Source: Zygnema cylindricum (taxonomy: Eukaryota; Streptophyta; Zygnematophyceae; Zygnematales; Zygnemataceae). Taken from it: DNA of 64,000 nucleotides. The position numbers and the translations under genes were made by a program. How positions within the stretch are numbered: the first letter of the stretch is position 1; each line of letters begins with the position of its first letter. The stretch lies in NCBI GenBank assembly GCA_037447655.1, contig JBBHKE010001902.1, forward strand, positions 71,756 through 135,755, written 5' to 3'. This document shows positions 11,585 through 22,600 of the stretch, piece after piece. The notes under the pieces are model-generated. The model did not search any database, was not told where the DNA came from, and saw only the letters and a program-made list of their open reading frames with translations.

Positions 11585-11662
11585 GAGTCGTATAGGACTC
11601 AAACCTTTGACCGGCAGAGTTAGGCGTAGCCGTTCGCTCTAACCGCTAAATCGCAGAAGATC
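11585..11662 (-). other. tRNA-like segment (A- and B-box), probably SINE or tRNA relic
   Basis: On the minus strand, tttagcggttagagcg resembles a tRNA A-box and aggtttgagtcct a B-box, about 35 bases apart as in tRNAs. The anticodon stem does not close properly and the T-stem has mismatches. I call it tRNA-derived rather than a tRNA gene. Confidence 0.35.
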
Positions 11663-14142
11663 TTTGAAGTATATAGTGTTTGATAACTAGTTAAAGTTTG
11701 TAGTGTACCCTAAATCATTTAACTGGGTAAAGGGATGTAGTATATCGTAGAACCAGTTGTATGATACCCCGCACGAAACAAATGTATTGGACATTTGTTT
11801 GAACGGATAACATTAAAAACCGGTCTACATTGGACGGCTTGCATATGAGTCGATATCACAGAATGGCCATTTTAGCGATTTTCGGGCATAATGTCACCCG
11901 ATGACACGTGGCCAACTCACATTGCTTTGTGGGATTTACAGAGTGCACCAAAACAAGTTAAGGGGCGACAAACGTCTCCTGCTAAGCCACGTCGTACACT
12001 TAGCGTACAGAAAGTACCACGGCTTGTGTACCTTACTATACCATACAGTCTTCTCATTGGATATGTACTTCATTAGTAGGGAGTTTAGAGAGGGGTTTTA
12101 AGACTTAGGAAAATGTGAGGCGGCCGCCTCTCTCCCATCGAACTTGTGTAAAAAAGGCTAACTTTGGCCTCATCTAATTAACTGCTCAGTTGAGCAAATT
12201 TAGAGATTTCTTTTGTGTTTGACTCAAGGGAGTCGGGCCCTCATAGGGGTGTGGAAAGTCAGATATGTTAGGGTTTAGATTGAGTATTATTCTTGTGCGA
12301 AGTGGGTAAGCATATTTTATTCTAGAGGGCTTCCGATAGACTGCTAATTATGTGTGCGAATGGAGGCTTGAGAATTACATGTGAAACAACGAAATTGTTA
12401 CTTAGTGTGACGATTGTATATGTTAACAATGCCCGTGTCGGCTGTCAACGTCTACAACCTGTGATGACGCACGTTATTTTTTGTAACTGCTTGTGACGTC
12501 GCATGACTTTACATGACATTGTAGACGTATTGCCTTTGAGCCTGTGGGATTTCATTGTTGAAGGAGATGCGCTTTTCACATGTCTGGTTGGCGTGAAATG
12601 GCATCAAAATCTTGAGACCCCTGAAAAAAATAAGAACATTAACGGACAGAAATATAAAACGAAACAAATTTTGTATTTTTAATCGTCGTATTGAACGGAA
12701 ACGGAAATAGGGTATTTTTCGTCATCGCTTGAATTCGTTTTAAATTTTTGAAAAATTACACATTGGCCAATACGTGTTTCGATTTGTTTTTCGAAAATAC
12801 TTTGTTTTAAAACACATTGCCTATATGTTTCAAAGAAAAGTTTGAAGATGACGTTTTTTGGCGTGGTCGTGGGTCGAAGAACACAAGACGACAACCTGCA
12901 AAAGTACAACAAACGTCAAGTCGATTCATTGAATGTACTTCATGTTTGTTATCATGTGAACGCATTTTGGCGTTTTCCGTTTTATGACTATTAGGCAAGA
13001 GAATCCAACCCGTCAAAAAACTTCAACAGAATCCGCCTGGCGACTGGATTCAAGGAAAGTACCACCCAAACAACGAATGAAAAACGGTCCACCCACTCGC
13101 CACACGAGTGGGAAAATTTTAGGACAAGGGAGAGTGCTCGCTATTTTTCTTCCTGCTCGTCACGTGCATGTACGGAAAAGACGAGCATGTGTGAAAAAAA
13201 TATGCAGGGTCTTGAACCTCTTCTTTCGTTCATGGGTCCTTTGCATAATTTTGCGGCGTCGTCGCCTTTCTCCTCTCCCTCTTACACAAAATTGGATAGC
13301 CATGGCGGAAAGTTCTTGAATTTGTGACGTCGACGTTGTCACAAGTGAGCATGGCGTGACAATGTCAGAAAACCCTAAACATCTACAATGTCACAAAATT
13401 ACAAAAATCTAAACGTCTACAACTGTCGTTGTTTTTGTTAGCGTCACTGATTGTCAAAAGTTTGTAGTCATCTTCATCAGTCACAAAATTGTACCTACGT
13501 CTACAACTATCACAAGTCAAAGTTCCGATTTCATTTTCACACATTGGGACGCTCTTCAAAGTAGTACGGAGTTCAAAATACTTTATCAAAGCATTGATTA
13601 CTTGGGGACATACCCTTATGCGTTACGGCTCCAAGTTTTACAAGAAAACGATAGAAAAAAACTCTTACTTTGACACATGGAGACGCACCTTTATTCGCGG
13701 ATGATGACCAAAGTGTAATCGGACGGTCGATGTTTTCTCTCGAACCCTTAGAGAAACTTTATTGTACCTTCTGAAATGTTGTTTGCAAAAAAATCACGAA
13801 AAATAGTACGATATGGTACGGTCAAGTACAAAGCTTTCTAATGTACCTCACTTTTCGTGTGATGTAACTACACCTTGGATTTCAATTTTGAGGCCAAATT
13901 AAAAGTCAACATGCGCTCTCAAAGTGGAGATCACATAAAGTTAGAAAGTGATTGTGTGCAACACTTTCATTTACATGTTGTTGATGCAGTTTTGTTGCCG
14001 TAAACCTTCGCCGGCCGTGTGAATCGCTGATTTTATTATGACGGTCGACGTCCACAAGCGCGGCAAAATCTTAACCAGATGTTTCAATAATTTGAAAGTG
14101 AAAGCTGTTTAACTGATTGACCGTCAAAGTTATCCTCAATGG
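11663..14142. other. non-coding mosaic of dispersed repeats
   Basis: No gene seen. 12590-12625 (ggcatcaaaatcttgagacc) recurs in diverged form near 15950. 13240-13290 (gtcgtcgcctttctcctctc) recurs near 49300. 13370-13540 (aaacatctacaatgtcacaa) recurs near 49530 and 53515. Two Harbinger-like element ends abut at 13585-13612 (acttggggacataccctta) and 13660-13690 (acacatggagacgcacctt). 13860-14142 is the inverted copy of 4260-4400. Confidence 0.6.
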
Positions 14143-14367
14143 TACACTGTGAATCCCTTTTAGCATTCATAACGCTATTTCGGAGCCCCTAAAATTTGAC
14201 TAAAATTTTCAAATGGAATTATTAATTCTATTGTGGAAAACCCCACATTTCCAATTAAAGTCAATGATTTCCTTGAAAAACCCCAAATTCCCAATTAGCG
14301 TTAATAACGCTAATTGTTTTTTTTTTACCGTAATTATTTCATAACGCTAATAGTGATTCACGGTGTA
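14143..14367. mobile_element. TA-flanked MITE (type A), 225 bp
   Basis: Ends tacactgtgaatccc and gtgattcacggtgta. It interrupts the inverted dispersed repeat. The uninterrupted copy at 4240-4260 provides the empty site: the flanks there meet at one TA. Confidence 0.88.
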
Positions 14368-14512
14368 ATTAACTTCTACCAATGTGTACTTCAAGTGTAT
14401 AATCTTTGACAAGATGATGTAAGTGACTGCACGCAACCAAAATTGTCACAATTTTTGTTGCGCGCAATCACTTGCGTCAGCGTAACGCAATTTCCCATGT
14501 AATCGAAACTTA

Positions 14513-15206
14513 GGGCGTGTCCCCATGTGTTCAAGTAAGGGTTTTTTTCCGTCGTTTACACAGAAAATGGGACTTCCTACTTGAAAATATTACGCCGTAC
14601 GAAAAATGGTCAAAAACTCAAATACATTTTGCGTCATCTTGGAACTTGAAAGGTACGGCGATTTGGCAGTATTATCATCGCGACCCACTTCCAGCTCATC
14701 TTCACACTTGCACTAAAATCAAATCGCGACCTGCTTTTAATCAAAATACTACCCTATTGACGAATAGAAAGCCTGGGTTGCACGCGTCAAAAGTTTTCAT
14801 TTGTTTTTTTGCAGTTGGGAGAATACACGAAAAAAAAATTGTTTGTCCGTTTGCTTATGTTGTCCACTTGTGGGCGTCTACAAATGTCATTTTGTAGACG
14901 TAGGCGATTGCTTATGTCGTTCACGTGTGGGCGTCAACAAATGACAGTTGGCGTCGACAATTGTCCCAGTATGTCAGGAGCTCTTTGCGGCGTACAAATG
15001 TCCGCAGTTTGTTCTGAGACCGTTGGCGTCTACAAATGTGCAGTTTGGGTGTCGCAAGTATTGGTGACGTGTACAGCTGCCACATATTCAAAATAATGAA
15101 CGCGCAAGTAACGATTCACATAGGCACACTTTGAAAAGTACACCGTAAAATCAGCGCTAAATTCCAAAATAACGTTTCAAAATATCGGTTACATGGGGAC
15201 ACGCCC
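14513..15206. mobile_element. Harbinger/Tourist-like MITE, 694 bp, TTA target duplication
   Basis: Perfect terminal inverted repeats GGGCGTGTCCCCATGT at both ends, flanked on each side by TTA (14510-14512 and 15207-15209). TTA duplication and G-rich ends are typical of PIF/Harbinger elements. No transposase frame; non-autonomous. Same family as 26662-28311. Confidence 0.85.
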
Positions 15207-15347
15207 TTAGTCTTGTCATTTTGTTTTTTAGCGAAGATATTCCGTACTACTTTCAAAGCGTAATGCTGCACCGCAATAAAATCGTTACTTTAAAATGTGA
15301 CGGATGTAGACGTTGGTGTAATTTGCAATGGTTGTAGACGACTACAG

Positions 15348-15582
15348 TACACCGCCAATCGCTATTAGGCTATTAGCGTTGTGTACGCTAATTCCGTCCC
15401 GCTTTTTTTTTTAATACTCAAATAGAATTATCCATACTATTTAAAAAAACCTTAATTCATAATTAGAGTGGACGATTTCTTCGAATATTTCCAAATTCCC
15501 AATTAGCGTAAACCACGCTAAATATTCGTATATGGTAAAGAATTTTCTACGCTAATACAGTACTGTAGCGATTGGCGGTCTA
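15348..15582. mobile_element. TA-flanked MITE (type A), 235 bp
   Basis: Left end TACACCGCCAATCGCTATTA; right end tagcgattggcggtcta. The internal sequence has lost similarity to other copies except next to the ends. Confidence 0.85.
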
Positions 15583-16458
15583 CTGTACCAAACTTGCGTC
15601 TATTGATGACGTTTAGAAAATGGCGACGGTTGTTGTACTATATTGTAGTATCTTATGACATCATTGTCGACGTTTAGGGTTTATGATAGTTTGACGTCAT
15701 GCTCACTTATAATAGCGTCGACGTCACTAATTCCAGAAATTTCCGCCATGGTTTCTCTATTTTGTTTTTTCGTCCTTCATCATTCTACTTGCCATCAAAG
15801 TAAACCTAAAGACAATAAAAAGTAATATTTTTCAGAGATCTTTCATTTGATACCATTATTGTCGTTTTTCGTTGCGATAATTGTGAGATAGACGCGGTAA
15901 CGGGAGAGGGAGGGAGAAAGAGGCGCCTTCAAGGACTTCGCTTTTGTGAAATGGCATCCGTTGCTCGAGACCCCTCCACGGCCCCAACATGTAAAAAAGT
16001 ACGCACGGGCTGGAAACGTGCTGTGGGTTCTTTTTTTTGGTACTCCTCGCAGAATAGCCGGTGACAAAATAATGATGTTGAATTGGTGACATTGGAACTT
16101 ATGGCATTAGAACGGTAAACTTGGAAATCACGAACATACAAAACTATGGATATTAACTGTTTTGGAGACTGGGAAAACAATAGAAAATGTGGACAAAGGA
16201 TATTTTGGACTCGCCAAATGTGTGGATCGAAAACTGTGAACATTTGTAGTGTGGACATTGGTAACCCTAAGAATTCTGAACATTGGAAGCTTGGACATTG
16301 GAAACGGAATACATTAAAATAAAAGCGGCAATTGAAGCCAAAAATCTACAAGTGTAATCAATTCCATCCGTATGTGATTTTTTTTTCTGTTTTTTTTTCT
16401 CCATATACTTTTTCAGAAATTTGAGGCTGAAATTGCGAAGGATCCATGTATCTGGAGA
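15583..16458. other. upstream region of the protease-like gene
   Basis: 15600-15740 is a dispersed repeat (tgacgtttagg, gcgtcgacgtcac). 16080-16310 is a degenerate array of gaacattgg/gacattggaa words. A pyrimidine tract ending ctttttcag at about 16416 could be the acceptor of a 5' UTR intron. No clear TATA box. Confidence 0.4.
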
Positions 16459-16644
16459 ATGTACGGATCCATGTCCATAAGATCTGGAATGCTTCAACTT
16501 TGTTGCTTCTTCATTCTTATTGGTCAAATTGTCACAGTTACGGCCATACAGCATGTTGTTGTCCCGCTCGACACAAATAGTTTAAAAAATGTCGGCAAGG
16601 AGAGATGGCACGACGAAACTAAAAAAACTATATCGAGGGATGAG
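16459..16644 (+). CDS. protease-like gene exon 1: signal peptide
   Basis: 62 codons from ATG 16459, ending at GATGAG|gtaaga in phase 0. [19 protein letters not shown] (residues 11-29) is a typical secretory signal core. Met5 and Met11 are alternative starts. The remaining 33 residues are polar and unrecognised. Confidence 0.75.
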
Positions 16645-19600
16645 GTAAGAATTCGTGAAGAAAATTATGAAAATAGATGACATGTCTGGAGTTTGGAGAA
16701 TCATTTTTTCAACCTGTTCTCCAATAGTCATTGTTCGATGCCTACTGTTCAATGTTCATCATTAGATATTAATTTTTAAGTTTTCAATGTTCTATGTTCA
16801 AAGTCTGTAGTTGAAAGCTGATTTTTTATTTTTCCATGTTATATTTTGGTCTCAAGAATGCTTCAATACTCAATGTAAAATGTAAAATGTTCGTATGTTT
16901 GATGTTTTCTTTGAAAGCTGATTGTCGACTGGTCAACATCCATTGCTCAATGTTCAAAGTACAAAAATCCAAATTTTATTCTCTACTGGTCATTACTCAG
17001 TGCTCAATGTCAAGAGAAAAATATTCCATTTTCGGTGTCGCAGAGCGTTGTCTGCAGTTTCCAATGCCGAATGTTCAAGGTTCACTATTCGATCTGTATA
17101 TGCTAATTGTTGAATGTCTAATGTTTACTGTGCATTGTGCATCGCACAATGTGAACAACATTTAATGTTTCATGTTGTGCCAAATGCGTTCAAGCATGCG
17201 TTGTCGAATCCCCATAGTCGGCAGGGCAAGGCTCAATGCTACTTGCAACTTGTCGGAGTTCAATGTTCAGCCAAAATCCTTTGGTTAATGATCAGTATTC
17301 AGATTTGGGCAAGAGTTGCACATTTCGCACATAATTAAAGGTTGCTATTGTTGGTTTACTGATTTATTATTGATCGCTTAGACTTTTTCTTGTTTTATTT
17401 TACATTTATGTATTCCTTGAACAATCGTTGCACTCCCATTTCTTATTTTGTTATTACCGCAGATTAACTGCTGTCAAGGAAAGCCTTATGGAATTCACAG
17501 TATTACGTTGAAGGAGACCAGCCAACCTCGCAGGTATGCCTTTTTTGTATTTGCTGTTTTGTTTTGTTTTCTCAGTTTGACATTTTTTGAAAAGGGAATC
17601 GTCAATATTACTGACAGGTCGTGGAGATTACCCACATTTTTTCGAATGGTGATAAACATACAAATTAAATTCGACTTATTTTACCTTCTCTAGCTTCCTC
17701 ACTTTTGCCGCCGCAATATACATACCTATTGACTTATAGTATATGATATTCTTTGTCTGTGGCACAGCAAATTCTGTATATGTCTTCACAGGCAAAATGG
17801 GATACTAGGGATTTGTCCAAAAGGCACATTTTTTTCATAATTCACAAAAATATGTGAAAAAAACGTTACTAGAGATTCTTCGTACGTCAAAAGAGATAGA
17901 AGCAAAAGCCCAGAAGTCGGCCCCCTCGAGATTTGAATCCTCGAAGGCTTTTGTCCTTCCTTTTACGGAAAATTCCTTCCCTTTGTCTCCTCCTTTCCTT
18001 TGATTTCTGCTTAAAACATTATCTTTAACGAAAGTATTTTTAATGTGTGTTTTTTATATGATTACCTGCTTCAGTCAGCTGATTTCCGATCATTAACTGT
18101 AAAATCTTGTTGTCCACAAAGAACCAAAAGCAGGCATAAGGGACAAAATAAGAAAGTTTTTCCTGTGAATGTCATAAGAAAAGTACGTTACAACTATACA
18201 CTACTCCAGGAACACAAGGAATCATCACACCAACAGACTCGAATGCTTAATTTTGATGTTTTCGTCATTCGAGGAATGAAGATTTGATATAAGATGCTTT
18301 GTTTTCAATTTCTTAAGCTGCCGTACTATTGCCTATCTTTTGATTCATGTCAACTGTATTTCTTATTTTAATTTTTCCGTATTTTTGTGTTTCAGAATCT
18401 GCCAAACTGTTGCGTCGGAAAGGACAGCGGTACATTTGCTGACACAAGCGGATCCACTCCGTGTCGGTACATTCTACATTTCCTGAACTTAATTTCGGAT
18501 TTGGAAAAGAGTTGGATTTTAAAAATGTGATTGTATTCTCAAGTGTAGGTGTTTTGTTTTATTAGTATCCTTTCCGTGACTTACACGTTTATTCTCTCCC
18601 TCTCCCCCTCTCTCTAAATGTTTTACCCCTCTTATTTTGTCTGTTTGCTTTTCTCACCCTCTATCTTTCTCCCATTGTCGTTTATATAAGGTCAATAGCC
18701 ATATCAGGCATTTTCTTATGAATGCACATTTCTCTCAATATTTGTATGGCTCCATTTTCTTTTTGCCATCATTCTCTCACTCATTCTCTTGACCAATGTA
18801 GGATGGGGTGGATGGCGACCAAGCAGATATTATTGCACGTGCCAAAATGGAATCCAAATTTCTGGACAGAAATGTGAAGGCATCCTTCTCTTCGACCAGA
18901 TTTCGGGTTATTGTGACATCCCTCAATATGTTTATTGTCCAATTTCATCTCCTCCTCCTCCTCCTCCCTCCGACAGTTCCAATTACACCACAGGATTTAG
19001 TCTGCCCATTGGTGGCCCGCGTGGTGGTGTTCCAAAAAAAAGTAACTCGTACAGATATGAAAGTTCTGACGTACCTATGGTTGTTAATTGGTCATATCTT
19101 TTCAACGGCGTTCGCAACCAAGGAAATTGCAGTGAGTTTTTTGTTTTCCTCCCAATGTTTAAAAATTTTGGAAGTCTATTTTAATTTGATGCGGCTATTT
19201 AAACTCGGATCTGGAACTCAAATAGTGAAGTTGTACGGTTGACAAGTAAGAACGTGTGTTCGTCAGATGATACCAGGTTTTCAAATGGTTTTGTATTTAC
19301 TACTTTTAACTAAACCGTGAATCGTAATTAGCGTTAATATTTTTTTTCTGTCTGTACACATTTGTCCAATTTTCAATTCAAGACAGCCATTCGTAAGCTG
19401 AGAATATGACCTTTCAATCGCAACCGTCAGATCCACAATCCGACATGTGTGTACGGAGGAAAGATGTTTTAAGCGACGAAAAAAACATTAACGCCAATTT
19501 TGATTCACAGAGTACTTTGTTTACTTTATCTCAACTGTACAGGTATTTATGGTGTAAATCACCCATAGCCTTGAATTTTACCATCTTCAACAACCTCTCA

Positions 19601-22600
19601 TTAAAAGTCCATGTTACTGAAATTAAAAATATATGTATAATTTTTTTTTAAGATTAGGCTGTTTCATCGGCATCTTTGTTGCAGCTGGAATACAAATAAA
19701 AATTGGCCAGAAGAAAGCATTGAGTGGTTGTGCTCTCTTTTCTTGTTTTGTAATTCACAAAAAGGCCATATATTTGAGAACAAGTGGATTGATATAGTTT
19801 AAGTTTAAATTGATTGATGTTTTGTTGAATTGTTTCGGATTCCAAATTCTACAGGTCCTTCTCCTGCAAATGTTTTAAAGTATGATGATTATGAGATTCC
19901 GATTATATAGGCTTTACACATTCTCCTGTAAACAAACAGCCAGAAAAACTCAAAACAAGACTTAAATGAACGACCATGAAATAGACTCATTAAAAAAACA
20001 CTTGGACCTATTAGCTGTGAGAATACCTGACTGATATTTTACAAAATTTCATCGCATGTTCCCTCGTCAGTGAAAGCAAACTCAATGGATGCACACATTT
20101 ATGCAATTTTACGCAGAAACGGTGTCAGCCGTTGTTTATTATCTAATTTTTGTTTTTTTTTACCCACACTGTTTGTTTTAGGTGGCTCTTGGGCATATTC
20201 TTCAGTGGATGCTTTAGAGGGAGTGGCTCTTATAGCCAACAATCTCAATGCTAGCACTAGTGGCGGTAGGCGACTATCTGTAGAACAAATATTGTCCTGT
20301 TCTTCATTTAGTACATGTGATGGAGGTATACCCGAGGATGCATTTGATGGCGTTGTAATTAATGGAGGTGTGGGCTATGAAGGCACTTTTAATGGAACAT
20401 GCGTGAATACAACTGTAAGACACAACTGTGACTTCTGCCCAATCTTTTGACACCTTTCCATCTTTTTTTTATTTTCTTGTGCCGGTTCGTTTGTCATTGT
20501 TTTTCTTTTACATTCAGATGGAATAGAAAATTGATTGGCATCCTCGTTTTGCAGCTTGGGTGGGAGTTCTCTTGTTTTTTATTGTTTGATAATACCATGT
20601 AATCTTTCCCCTTATCATATGCTAAACACGGAAGCTAAACGTGAGGCAAACCCATGTCCTGATATGGCTAAAATATTTGATGATGTAACAGGATTCTATG
20701 AAAGGTTTTGTCGGATGGGAGACGGTGAGAGAGGAAGATCCAACAGCATTGCAACAAGCCGTGGCTAATCAGCCTGTAGTAGTCGCAATTTCGACCGAAG
20801 GAGGACTTAGAGAGTGGAATTCTGTGAGTACTGAGTCTAAACATTGTTTCTTGTAAAAAGTGTTCTGGCTGGACTGTGTATTTTTGAAGAATAGATGGAT
20901 CTATGGACCAGATCATGTTCCAGGACCGTTTTAGAATACGGCTATGGCTGACATTGGTTTGGGAATATTTGTAATCGGGAACATGTCCTTCGTATTTTCA
21001 CTAATGCAAAATCTACGGGACTGAAAAATATTGTAAAACAAATATCCACTGTATTATCAAATAGCATCATTAGTGTCTGTTATCCAAGGAGTCGCGATTT
21101 TCCCCTTGACAGACTCAAGAAAAATTGACCTGGAATTTGTATTTCTTACCCTAAAAAGGAATATAATGCTTCTCAACCAATGTTCCGATACCTATCCCTC
21201 ACTATTGGAATATTCCTTCCTTCCCGTAAGCAAAGTGTTCGATCCCAGTTAAAGCTGCCTGGAAATGGCTTTCTAAGATAATATCGCTAATTTGGCTGTT
21301 TAAATTTTTGACCCAGGCATAAATTATCGTCATTGACGGTACACCGTGTATCGCTATTAGTGTTAATTATTTTTTCGTCACTTAAAACATATTTTTTCCG
21401 TACATACTTGTCCGAATTTCATATAAAGACAGCCAATCGGAAGCTAAAAATCTTGACTTTCAATCGCAACCGTCAGATCCATAAGCCAGCAAGTGTGCAC
21501 GGAGAAAAGATGTTTTAGGTGTTCAAAAAAAAACTAACACTTATAGCGATACACGGTGTAGTTGCGGATAGCGCCAGTTTGTTGGGTAATACGGTGTGCA
21601 CACAGAAGCCGCGCCACTTTTTAGGTATCCGATAAAATATATATCGTATATATGATAAATACATATATAATATGATAAAATATTGTCATTAACCGACATT
21701 TTCCAGTAATCGTCAGAACAGGTTGACAATTTCAACCGCGGTCTCATCCATCTTTTTCTATTTCTATTGTCTACGTGACACCGTACATAAAAAGTAAAAG
21801 TTTTAAGCGCGAGAAAAATACAGAAATACCTGCTAATTTTAGCGCAAAAAAAATAAATTGCGCTTCTCGTATCAATGAGAGGAATAGAATAGAAAAAATA
21901 GAAGTCCCTTCGCCGATATTCGATATGTACTTAATTTTAGGTATTCGATAGTCGATGAATCGCTTCAGTATATTGAGAGCGCGGGGGTTGAGGGGGGCAT
22001 TGCTGTACTGGTTTTCGTACATTGTTTCCGTACTTAAATTGTACTACAATTGTACGGACCATTACCTCCGACCAAATATATCGCGATGATTTTTGTTGGT
22101 CCCGGAGCGATATATCGAGTCCTCTGACCGTTCGATATTACTCGAATCTATCGCGATAAATTTTTTCCCGATAATCCAGGGACATTCAAAAAACAAATAT
22201 AAAATGTCGTTACTTGTAACAAAGAGTTGTGCGATGATTGAAGCTGATAGGAGGGGACAGGGAAAAAAAAAAAAAAAAAAAAGAAAACAGAAATTGTAGC
22301 TGACAAGTAACTTGAGGGCTCTGCAAGCGTGGGAAAAGGGAAGACGAGCTGGACTTTAAGTGAACTGTTAGAGAAAGCTCACAAAACGTAGAGGAAAATA
22401 AAATAAAATCAGATCGAAAAGCTACTCGCCAGAAATGAGGACTCCCTCTCTTGATTTGACCGTGATGTGGGGAAATATAATGGGAATCTTTTTCGCCAAG
22501 ATTTGACTGACAAGACTAGGAAAGTATGGCAAAAACAATATCTTCTTAGCTCCAAGAAGAAAAGAGATTGTTAAGGTTAAGGTACAGCCAGTAGTGGAAG

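Noticed and set aside
17905-17960. B-box-like gatttgaatcctcgaa
   Set aside because: No A-box at the right distance on either strand; a lone match.
18075-18121. Longer exon 3 beginning SADFRSL after a good ctgcttcag acceptor
   Set aside because: It enters in phase 0 while exon 2 ends in phase 2. It is kept only as an alternative, possibly an alternative transcript.
18808-19242. 144-codon plus frame overlapping exon 5
   Set aside because: Alternative frame of exon 5. The other frame carries the CBM14 cysteines and the papain N-terminus.
20535-20768. Exon with [11 protein letters not shown] in a frame that would need a frameshift at 20706-20709
   Set aside because: An exon starting at 20692 joins exons 6 and 8 in phase without any frameshift and keeps the conserved QQAVANQPV block. 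The upstream resemblance is judged accidental, though not excluded.
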